From contig NVWQ02000079.1 of assembly GCA_002733715.2 (NCBI GenBank), forward strand, positions 1-64,000: 64,000 nucleotides of DNA, given 5' to 3'. The notes beneath the pieces are model-generated. The model made no database searches. It was not told the origin of the DNA and saw only the letters and a program-made list of their open reading frames with translations. This DNA is from Methylophaga sp. (lineage in GTDB: Bacteria > Pseudomonadota > Gammaproteobacteria > Nitrosococcales > Methylophagaceae). The stretch's first letter is position 1, and each line of letters opens with the position of its first letter. This document shows, one piece after another, positions 1-5,271 of this stretch. The position numbers were made by a program, and so were the translations under genes.

Positions 1-70
1 GTAACATTGAGATTAACTCAAGTCTCCAGGTACTGTTATTACACGTACCTCCTAAAAACACTTTAGTCAT
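1..70 (-). CDS. nucleoside 2-deoxyribosyltransferase-like protein, N-terminal fragment
   Basis: Only the first 23 codons are in the window; the gene runs off the left edge. The ATG at 68-70 follows an AAAGGA ribosome binding site. The start MTKVFLGGTCNNSTWR resembles the N-terminus of the nucleoside 2-deoxyribosyltransferase / YtoQ-like group, where a short beta strand leads into a GGT loop and an STWR segment that helps form the nucleotide pocket. Such enzymes cleave or exchange the N-glycosidic bond of nucleosides. The fold is related to SLOG and TIR domains. The family call rests on a short segment and is provisional. Confidence 0.55.
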   Translation of the reverse strand, partial: MTKVFLGGTCNNSTWRLELISML

Positions 71-144
71 AATATTTCCTTTAATTAAATTAATGATAGT
101 AACTCACCATAGTAATTCATTAGTCTTCATGGGTTCTAATAAAT

Positions 145-376
145 GTGGGTATCGAAACCTCACTTTATGCACCTACACTCTATCAACGATCAGGAGTCGA
201 ACCTGCTTACACCTTTTTGAATGATTAGGGAACTCTCCTAACTACGTACCCGTCGATACTACTATGCCTTTACGATCTAGAGTCATTCAATTCGCACTCA
301 TCTATAGAGAGTACTCTATCTTTTTGAGCAGCAAGGTAATTCTCCTTACAGTGCAGTCTAGAACCACGATACCCAC
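145..376 (-). ncRNA. long-range base-paired RNA candidate upstream of the left-edge gene
   Basis: This gene-free stretch is closed by a perfect 10-bp inverted repeat (145-154 with 367-376). Read on the minus strand it contains several local hairpins: a 6-bp stem ATAGAG/CTCTAT with loop TACT, an AAGG/CCTT stem with a 7-base loop, and the tRNA-like element at 181-258. No convincing reading frame fills it. The minus strand is chosen because the T-loop of the embedded tRNA-like element and both flanking genes read that way. It could be a processed leader, a remnant of a tRNA array, or a member of a large structured phage RNA class. The structure is my own pairing by eye, not a computed fold. Confidence 0.4.
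181..258 (-). ncRNA. tRNA-like element, no D-arm
   Basis: 78 nt. The ends pair over 8 bp (TATCGACG with CGTTGATA, one G-U). A T-arm is clear: CAGG, loop TTCGACT, CCTG. A 5-bp stem with a 7-base loop (TTAGG/CCTAA, loop AGAGTTC) lies where an anticodon arm would be, but the loop lacks U33 and no D-arm can be drawn. Two bases separate the T-arm from the acceptor strand, unlike a normal tRNA, and CCA is not encoded. It has tRNA ancestry but is unlikely to be a standard decoding tRNA. Confidence 0.4.
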
Positions 377-447
377 TTAGAGACATCACTCTATAGGCAT
401 TACTCAATTCGATCCATCAAAGCTTATCAGGATCTATATTCTAATTA

Positions 448-774
448 TTAAATAGTTGCCCAATCTACATCATCATCATCTGGATTAGGGCTTATAGACA
501 CGTCTCTAGTCATACCTAGACTGATGAGGACTTCTACAGCTTCCTTTGGAGTTCCATCAAAAGCTTCAACTCCTTCATACTCATTCATGAATTTTTCAGG
601 TAAGTCAACTTCATGTCCTTGGTCGTAATGACCACCATAATCTCGTTCATAATTAGTAGGTGTAATCCAGACCATTGTTTTTAATTGTTCAACATCCCAA
701 CCTTCACAAAAGGAGTATTCTTTGGGATCGATTGGTGTAATATATGTTGTATGGTCTTTAAACTGTTTTGTCAT
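448..774 (-). CDS. hypothetical early protein, 108 aa
   Basis: A hydrophilic, acidic protein ending in a run of aspartates (PNPDDDDVDWATI). The start has a GGAG ribosome binding site in the sequence TAATTAACGGAGAGTATA before ATG. I do not recognise a family. It stands alone between two tRNA-like RNA regions (145-376 and 801-1400), with no gene overlapping it, unlike the packed early genes to its right. Composition and initiation signal support a real gene. Confidence 0.75.
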   Translation of the reverse strand: MTKQFKDHTTYITPIDPKEYSFCEGWDVEQLKTMVWITPTNYERDYGGHYDQGHEVDLPEKFMNEYEGVEAFDGTPKEAVEVLISLGMTRDVSISPNPDDDDVDWATI

Positions 775-800
775 TATACTCTCCGTTAATTAAATTAGGT

Positions 801-941
801 TGCCTGTAGAGGGGATTCGAACCCCCGTCATACGACATTGCAATGGCATATGACTTCTTCCTTTTATAATCTGAACTTTGTATATACCGATCTAGGGACA
901 AATTTAAGATTATAACTGCTCTACCATTGAGCTATACAGGC
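801..941 (-). ncRNA. tRNA-like element with giant anticodon-side hairpin and long variable arm
   Basis: The 5' end is canonical: acceptor GCCTGTA, TA, then D-arm GCTC-AATGGTA-GAGC. The 3' end has a T-arm (GGGGG, loop TTCGAAT, CCCCT) and acceptor TACAGGC pairing over 7 bp, with A as discriminator and no encoded CCA. In place of the 17-nt anticodon arm is a hairpin of 52 nt (864-915), about 17 paired positions with a 16-base loop. A second 28-nt hairpin (827-854) sits where a class II variable arm would be. One extra C separates the T-arm from the acceptor. An insertion into a tRNA, or a tRNA-shaped RNA with another job, would both explain this. Confidence 0.5.
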
Positions 942-947
942 ATAATT

Positions 948-1080
948 TGGCGGTGAATGAGGAATCGAACCCCTTTGCGGATGATCAACCACCGCAGCCT
1001 ACTAACCATACTTCACATGTGAGATATTTATTCCGTTAATTAGATGGCTTCTGTATCTAGTCTGTTGCAAGGCATTCACC
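948..1080 (-). ncRNA. tRNA-like element with encoded CCA and an 80-nt central arm
   Basis: The ends pair as GGTGAAT with ATTCACC, followed by G and an encoded CCA (948-950). The T-arm has loop TTCGATT on a 4-bp stem (GGGG/CCTC). Next to it is a hairpin TGCGG/CCGCA with an 11-base loop. The rest, about 80 nt, can fold into one arm closed by GCCT/AGGC and ACTA/TAGT, with a TAGAT/ATCTA hairpin inside. No D-arm or normal anticodon arm is visible. The encoded CCA argues that the 3' end is, or was, handled as a tRNA. Confidence 0.45.
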
Positions 1081-1090
1081 ATATTGTTTA

Positions 1091-1238
1091 TTAGATATGT
1101 CAACTTAACGATCTAACCGACACACGTTAAGTCCCATAAAGGTATGTCCTTCCGATTACACGATACTCCCCTAGTCTTAATAGGATCAAAGCATTCAACA
1201 ATGGGTCTACGCTTCCCATGTACAATAGACATATCTAA
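1091..1238 (-). ncRNA. structured RNA between two tRNA-like elements
   Basis: An 11-bp perfect inverted repeat (1091-1101 with 1228-1238) encloses about 126 nt with no reading frame. Inside are an 8-bp hairpin ACTTAACG/CGTTAAGT (1103-1132), a 5-bp hairpin ATGGG/CCCAT near 1202-1219, and a TCCTA/TAGGG stem with a 7-base loop. It lies directly between the tRNA-like elements at 948-1080 and 1242-1315. The strand is assigned from these neighbours. I looked for group I intron core elements; a GACTA-containing segment exists but the matching partner is not evident. Confidence 0.35.
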
Positions 1239-1241
1239 CCT

Positions 1242-1315
1242 TGGCTGGACTGGTAGGGATCGAACCTACGACATTCTGATTTGGCACTACGGGTAGGACT
1301 CGAACCTACAGTCCA
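1242..1315 (-). pseudogene. tRNA-like element built from two tRNA 3' halves (one Trp-like)
   Basis: 74 nt, the length of a tRNA with CCA. A perfect 7-bp acceptor (TGGACTG/CAGTCCA), G73, encoded CCA and a 5-bp T-arm (GTAGG, loop TTCGATC, CCTAC) are present. Upstream, where a D-arm should be, lies a second complete T-arm (GTAGG, loop TTCGAGT, CCTAC) followed by CCGTAGTGCCA, which looks like the 3' end of another tRNA. Its CCA coincides with what would be the CCA anticodon of a Trp tRNA 3' half. No anticodon stem forms. A deletion joining two tRNAs at CCA is the simplest reading. Confidence 0.45.
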
Positions 1316-1322
1316 ATAATAG

Positions 1323-1400
1323 TGGTTGCGGAGGAGGGATTTGAACCCCCGACCTTCTGGTTATGAGCCAGATGAGCTGTCCAGACTGCTCCACTCCGCG
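1323..1400 (-). tRNA. tRNA-fMet (CAT), initiator type
   Basis: 78 nt including encoded CCA. The cloverleaf is complete: acceptor CGCGGAG/CTCCGCA with the C1-A72 mismatch typical of bacterial initiator tRNA, D-arm GAGC/GCTC, anticodon arm TCTGG-CTCATAA-CCAGA with anticodon CAT, and T-arm with loop TTCAAAT. The sequence closely follows the E. coli fMet tRNA, including the AGGTC variable loop. It is the only fully canonical tRNA I find in the window and lies upstream of the tRNA-like elements in the direction of transcription. Confidence 0.97.
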
Positions 1401-1472
1401 ACATGAACAGTTTATCAATATGTTCAGATTGTCTAATAAACGAGCCTTCGGCAGAAGTCTTGATTGTTTATT

Positions 1473-1490
1473 AAAACCAGGTAAACCTGG
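1473..1490 (-). terminator. rho-independent terminator
   Basis: On the minus strand CCAGG-TTTA-CCTGG is followed by TTTT. It sits 15 bases past the stop codon of the gene at 1505-1684 and before the fMet tRNA, so it separates mRNA from the tRNA transcript. Confidence 0.6.
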
Positions 1491-1504
1491 ATTACTTATT
1501 TACA

Positions 1505-1684
1505 CTAATCTTGGTGAGTTTCAAGGATTAAAATAAATTGCTTTAATTGTTTCTTACTTAACTCAATAGTTTCTGAACCAGATAAACTACTTATTTCAAT
1601 AACAGTTTTTGTATCTTGTATTTTTTTACATATACTTATTTGATGACTTTCATTATCATCATTTGAAAAATATATTGTAGACAT
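1505..1684 (-). CDS. small hypothetical protein, 59 aa
   Basis: The start ATG at 1682-1684 follows an AAGGAAAG ribosome binding site. The product begins MSTIYFSNDDNESHQISI and is predicted to alternate short beta strands with a C-terminal helix (ELSKKQLKQFILILETHQD). No family is recognised. A terminator follows directly. Too short for many gene callers, but the initiation site and codon use match the neighbours. Confidence 0.65.
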   Translation of the reverse strand: MSTIYFSNDDNESHQISICKKIQDTKTVIEISSLSGSETIELSKKQLKQFILILETHQD

Positions 1685-1711
1685 TAGACTTTCCTTATTA
1701 TTATCTTATTA

Positions 1712-1780
1712 GGATACATTGCGTCTGAGTACGAATCAAACATATCGCTTTGTATTTAGGATAAATGACCCAATGTACCC
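1712..1780 (-). ncRNA. minimal tRNA-like stem: acceptor plus T-arm
   Basis: This lies in the gene-free stretch 1685-1990. Minus-strand ends pair over 10 bp (GGGTACATTG with CAATGTATCC, one G-U). Close to the 3' side is a T-arm-like hairpin, GTTTGA, loop TTCGTAC, TCAGAC (1723-1741). The remaining 29 nt show no clear structure. A further inverted repeat ACATCACT/AGTGATGT lies at 1799-1842. I see no protein gene in 1685-1990. Confidence 0.3.
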
Positions 1781-1990
1781 AAATAAAATAATAAATTTAC
1801 ATCACTCTGCATAAAGGTAAAAGCTTCAAATCCCAGTGATGTATTAATATAACTTTTATGTTTGGCCTACTTGTTCTCTAATTTGTTGAATATTGGTTTA
1901 AACAATGAAAGCACACCCACCTTTCTATGATAATATAATCATTCTTGTTAAAGAAGACTTTCTCCATATTGCTGCTCTGCTACGAGAGAC

Positions 1991-2443
1991 TTACAACAAT
2001 CTTGATATTACAGCACATAAAACACCAAAACAAAAAGTTATAATGGTATATTTTTTAATTAAATTGTTTGCTTCTTCTTTAAATACTGAACCAATATGAG
2101 TTATATGATCAGCTTGGTTCAATTCATTAGATCTTTTAAGCATATCAAGATCTCTATGTAGTGTTGTAACTGTAGCTGAAATAACTTCAGCTCGTTCTTC
2201 TAACTTAGTTATATAAGCTTTATTCTTATTATTAGATTTATTATGATTAATTCTTGAATCAGCAAGAGCATCATTTATAGCTTTTTCATTGATAACGCTT
2301 GTATCAAATAACTCTTGTTTAATGTCTTTAATTTCTTTTTTAAGAGAACGAATAATATTACTGTTAATACCATCAATCTTAAGTTTCTCAGCAGTAAGGG
2401 TATCATATGAAATTTGAAGTTCAGCTTTTGTTTGTTTTTTCAT
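1991..2443 (-). CDS. coiled-coil protein with C-terminal membrane anchor, 150 aa
   Basis: Residues about 1-125 are charged and strongly helical with heptad-like spacing of leucine and isoleucine (EKLKIDGINSNIIRSLKKEI and following), suggesting a coiled coil. The last 20 residues (TIITFCFGVLCAVISRLL) form one hydrophobic segment, so the protein is probably tail-anchored in the inner membrane facing the cytoplasm. No family is recognised. It begins a run of small membrane-protein genes (1991-3340) likely co-transcribed. Confidence 0.75.
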   Translation of the reverse strand: MKKQTKAELQISYDTLTAEKLKIDGINSNIIRSLKKEIKDIKQELFDTSVINEKAINDALADSRINHNKSNNKNKAYITKLEERAEVISATVTTLHRDLDMLKRSNELNQADHITHIGSVFKEEANNLIKKYTIITFCFGVLCAVISRLL

Positions 2444-2472
2444 TTTAAACTCTTTTCAATTTAAAGTGTTAT

Positions 2473-2619
2473 TTACCAGGATATATAATCAGAAGTTAAA
2501 CCAAGTACTAATGTAAAAAATACGATATTACCTATTAATATACCTCGAATAATAATATTATTCGAATCCCTAAGTAGTAATAAATTTAATATTATTATGA
2601 AACTTAAGAATATATTCAT
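2473..2619 (-). CDS. small membrane protein, 48 aa
   Basis: ATG at 2617-2619 follows AAAGG with suitable spacing, directly after the stop of the gene at 2621-2845. The product, starting MNIFLSFIIILNLLLL, has two hydrophobic segments separated by a short charged turn (RDSNNIIIR), so two membrane passes are likely. No family is recognised. Its position in a chain of membrane-protein genes supports it. Confidence 0.6.
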   Translation of the reverse strand: MNIFLSFIIILNLLLLRDSNNIIIRGILIGNIVFFTLVLGLTSDYISW

Positions 2620-2620
2620 T

Positions 2621-2845
2621 TTAACTTACCTTTAGTTGTAATAGATACCATTCATAGAATAAATAACTATCCCATTTTATCAGAATAATAATTAAAGATA
2701 TCCAAGTAGATATTGCACAAAAAAGAAATATAACAGCTACAAGATAGTGATCTTTGTTATTTGAAATGCTTTCAGTTATTATAATTATACCAACTATTAG
2801 GGTACAAATTAACATGATAGAAAACATAAAAAGTAAAGCTTTCAT
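2621..2845 (-). CDS. small membrane protein, 74 aa
   Basis: Two long hydrophobic helices (about residues 3-24 and 34-57) flank a short polar turn (ESISNNKDHY). The stop abuts the next gene and the start overlaps the HNH gene by four bases (ATGA type), indicating translational coupling. No family is recognised; an inner-membrane location is inferred from hydropathy. Confidence 0.7.
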   Translation of the reverse strand: MKALLFMFSIMLICTLIVGIIIITESISNNKDHYLVAVIFLFCAISTWISLIIILIKWDSYLFYEWYLLQLKVS

Positions 2846-3180
2846 CTTCGTTTTATCCTTCTTTTTTGGTTCTCCTTATGAGAAACCAATTCTAAATGAT
2901 CGGGATTGCAACAAAGCCTATTACAGCATGTATGATCTACTTGTTTATTTTGAGGTATGTATCCAAAGAAATGTACAAAGATTACTCTGTGTACTGCACT
3001 AGTAGCACCTGAAATGGATATTCGTCCATAACCACCACCTCTACCGTCACCTGACGTAGCTCCTTGCCAATTCCAACAATTAGTTATTGGATCAATAAAT
3101 ATATTTCCAAGGATTCTTTTAAGGATATTATCCTTACGTTCAGATGAAACAGTGAGGGTAGATGAATTAAATCTTTTCAT
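2842..3180 (-). CDS. HNH endonuclease, 112 aa
   Basis: The C-terminal half carries the zinc-binding HNH_3 pattern: AVHRVIFVHFFGYIP, then VDHTCCNRLCCNPDHLELVS, with the DH of the first motif, the C-C pairs holding zinc and the N-P-DH of the second. These are free-standing homing-type nucleases common in phages. It overlaps the gene before it (3167-3340) by 14 bases and the gene after it by 4, so it sits inside an operon of small membrane proteins and is probably a mobile insertion at a gene border. Confidence 0.85.
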   Translation of the reverse strand: MKRFNSSTLTVSSERKDNILKRILGNIFIDPITNCWNWQGATSGDGRGGGYGRISISGATSAVHRVIFVHFFGYIPQNKQVDHTCCNRLCCNPDHLELVSHKENQKRRIKRR

Positions 3181-3340
3181 TTTTCTTATTTATAAAATAA
3201 AATATTGAATCGATTAAATATATAAAAACTACTATTTCAGTAGCCATACCAAATGATTGCGATAACGTCACATAAGAAGTTAAAGCAGAAGCAGTTGCTA
3301 ACATGTAGCAACCACCAATTTTTAATATATGTTTCCACAT
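3167..3340 (-). CDS. small membrane protein, 57 aa
   Basis: I choose the start MWKHILKIGG just after the stop of the upstream gene (3342). A longer reading would overlap that gene by over 60 bases and lacks a better ribosome binding site. Two hydrophobic segments (about 8-26 and 33-50) and a lysine-rich C-terminus (NKKNEKI) suggest two membrane passes. No family is recognised. Confidence 0.55.
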   Translation of the reverse strand: MWKHILKIGGCYMLATASALTSYVTLSQSFGMATEIVVFIYLIDSIFYFINKKNEKI

Positions 3341-3341
3341 A

Positions 3342-4217
3342 CTATTTATAACGCTGCTTAATTTCTTTTGCAGCACGAACAATAGATTTTGTAATTTCTT
3401 TACGAGCAATTTTACCTGCTTTATCTTTAGATAAATACTCTTTATTTAAATAGATAGCGGCCTGCATTGAAACTGTTTCGCGATCCCAAAAGTAATTTTG
3501 TAATTGAACTTTATAAACATGTGTTGGTTCAACGAATTCGTAGAGGGCTTTACCTTTAGTATCAACAGCATCATTAGCATCTTTATCATTGAATTTAACC
3601 ATCGTTAAATTATCAAAATCACGATCAATATCGTGCATAGCATCTGAACCAAGACCTGATACAGATAGGAAACATTTACTGTCACCACTGGATACGTTAG
3701 AGGCAGCAGTATATAGATCATCACCATATACAACAGATGTAGTTTTGTAACCAGCATCTTCAAGAACTAGATTTGCCCATGTTACAGCACCACCTGACTC
3801 TTCACTAATAAGGTCTAGGAAGGCGTTTTCATCACCTTCAATATCAGTTACATTTTCAACACCAGATTCAGTAGAACAAATCAAATGAACAAATTCTTTA
3901 TGGGCTTGGCCCAAACGAATATAATTAGATGCTTCACTTTTACGTGTACTACGTAAAATACTAAAAGCATCTGGTTGTGCAATAACAATGGCACATTCAC
4001 CATTAGCAGAAGCTTCAAAGTTAGCCATAGAACCACCAAGGTCAAAAACATTTTCACCTTTAATAGTTTTATATCGCTTTAATATTTCTTTGCCAAGATC
4101 AGCATATGTACCGTCCTCAGCACCAGAACATACATTATATTTTGGAATATCGGCTAAAGCTATTGAACCAGATAATGCGAATGTACAGATTATAATTAAT
4201 TGGTAGATTTTTTTCAT
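3342..4217 (-). CDS. exported periplasmic solute-binding-like protein (TAXI-like), 291 aa
   Basis: The start at 4217 (MKKIYQLIIICTFALSGS) has an AAGGAAA ribosome binding site and gives a textbook signal peptide: KK, a hydrophobic core, and ALA just before D23 as the likely cleavage site. No lipobox is seen. The mature part starts DIPKYNVCSGAEDGTYADLG, like TAXI-type TRAP transporter binding proteins, which open with a glycine-rich ligand loop and have two alpha/beta lobes. Four cysteines could form disulfides in the periplasm. A phage-coded exported binding protein is unusual; it might sequester a nutrient or signal, or act on the host envelope. Confidence 0.7.
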   Translation of the reverse strand: MKKIYQLIIICTFALSGSIALADIPKYNVCSGAEDGTYADLGKEILKRYKTIKGENVFDLGGSMANFEASANGECAIVIAQPDAFSILRSTRKSEASNYIRLGQAHKEFVHLICSTESGVENVTDIEGDENAFLDLISEESGGAVTWANLVLEDAGYKTTSVVYGDDLYTAASNVSSGDSKCFLSVSGLGSDAMHDIDRDFDNLTMVKFNDKDANDAVDTKGKALYEFVEPTHVYKVQLQNYFWDRETVSMQAAIYLNKEYLSKDKAGKIARKEITKSIVRAAKEIKQRYK

Positions 4218-4265
4218 GATAATTTCCTTGTTTTCATTAAATTTAAAACAAACCAAAAAACAAAA

Positions 4266-4436
4266 TCAAAAGTTTATGAGTATTTTATAACCAACCTCAT
4301 ACTTCAAGAAGGTAGCAGCAGCCATCTTGTAAGATGGGTTATCAGTTTTACCTAAAAATTCTAAACCAGTGTCAGTAGACTTCTCTGTGTATACTTGAAC
4401 CGTTTTAGTTGATCTATTTACATAATAATATTTCAA
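4266..4436 (-). CDS. small hypothetical protein with TTG start, 56 aa
   Basis: An AGGAGA ribosome binding site lies 5 bases before TTG at 4434-4436 and no ATG is available nearby. The product (MKYYYVNRSTKTVQVYTEKS at the start) is basic and rich in tyrosine, ends in KYEVGYKILINF, and keeps an open frame of 56 codons. It is the first gene after the terminator at 4458-4485. No family is recognised. Confidence 0.55.
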   Translation of the reverse strand: MKYYYVNRSTKTVQVYTEKSTDTGLEFLGKTDNPSYKMAAATFLKYEVGYKILINF

Positions 4437-4457
4437 GACAATCTCCTATAAAAAAAA

Positions 4458-4485
4458 TACCCCCATTCCGTTAGGAATGAGGGTA
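4458..4485 (-). terminator. rho-independent terminator
   Basis: Minus-strand stem TACCCTCATTCC / GGAATGGGGGTA (12 bp, one G-U pair) with loop TAAC, followed by a run of eight T. It ends the transcript of the RNAP region directly after the gene at 4494-5261. Confidence 0.9.
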
Positions 4486-4493
4486 AGTGATAT

Positions 4494-5261
4494 TTACATA
4501 TTAGCGTAATATTCATTTATTTTAGAAACTGAATTTTCATGATTAGGTAATGTATTCATTACATATTCAGGTGGATAAAACATATCATTTAATGAACCAG
4601 GAGTAAGAGTAATAATATTACCAGCATCGGTAATAGCAAGGAAACCAGCTCCAGTGTTTGTATCATAAATTACTTCAAATATCACAGCATTACCTGTTTT
4701 ATTTCCATCACGAGTAATTAATTGACTCATAACTTCAATACGATTAGATGTAGATTTACGTTGAATATGTGAAGGTAATGGTTCTTCAATTGGTTCATTG
4801 TCTTGACCAAACACTTTTTCAAGAATTGGTGATAATAAATCTTCTAATTGTGATTTTATTGAAGAGGGTATTTCAATTTTTTCAATAGTAGACTCATCAT
4901 CTTTCATCATACCCTTAATAGCGGATTCAATTGAATTTTTAAGTTCTTTAGGTAATTCAGTTTCATCACCTTTTGCTTTCATATAAGATTTACGGCCAGC
5001 TTCAAATATTGCTAACATTTGATTTACTGACTTTATATCATTAAATTTACTTGACTCAAGAACATACATTAACGATTGCATATCTTCAATAAGTACACCC
5101 CGTTTCTCTGCTGCTTTTATGACCTTATCTGTAAGGGTATTAGCATCATTTAAATTTAACCGATCAGGATTAATACCACCTGCATTACGGTTATCATTAC
5201 AACCTTCACAATCACATGTATCGGTTAAATGATCAGTTATAAATTTCTTAATATTTTTCAT
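4494..5261 (-). CDS. hypothetical protein, 255 aa, downstream of RNAP2
   Basis: The start MKNIKKFITD is chosen because AAAGGA lies six bases before it; an upstream ATG is closer to the preceding gene and lacks such a site. Near the N-terminus is a cysteine cluster (TCDCEGCNDNRNAGG) that may bind a metal. The middle is acidic and helical, and the C-terminal 90 residues (RIEVMSQLITRDGNKTGN onward) look like a beta-rich domain. It is the last gene before a strong terminator in the RNAP1/RNAP2 operon. No family is recognised. Confidence 0.75.
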   Translation of the reverse strand: MKNIKKFITDHLTDTCDCEGCNDNRNAGGINPDRLNLNDANTLTDKVIKAAEKRGVLIEDMQSLMYVLESSKFNDIKSVNQMLAIFEAGRKSYMKAKGDETELPKELKNSIESAIKGMMKDDESTIEKIEIPSSIKSQLEDLLSPILEKVFGQDNEPIEEPLPSHIQRKSTSNRIEVMSQLITRDGNKTGNAVIFEVIYDTNTGAGFLAITDAGNIITLTPGSLNDMFYPPEYVMNTLPNHENSVSKINEYYANM

Positions 5262-5271
5262 ATCTATTCCT

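Noticed and set aside
801-1080. tmRNA (ssrA)
   Set aside because: No tag reading frame, and neither the 5' nor the 3' end matches the conserved tmRNA tRNA-like domain.
948-1241. Group I intron interrupting a tRNA
   Set aside because: A GACTA-type segment recalls the P7 strand, but the matching S element, the P3/P8 framework and a plausible exon junction in an anticodon loop could not be found.
1435-1472. Hairpin GCC-GAA-GGC as a further virion-RNAP promoter
   Set aside because: The GAA loop is on the minus strand, so transcription would run rightward against the genes; the stem is only 3 bp and no CC start is at the right distance.
1905-2099. Plus-strand 64-aa frame
   Set aside because: Antisense to the coiled-coil gene at 1991-2443 and in the wrong direction for this region.
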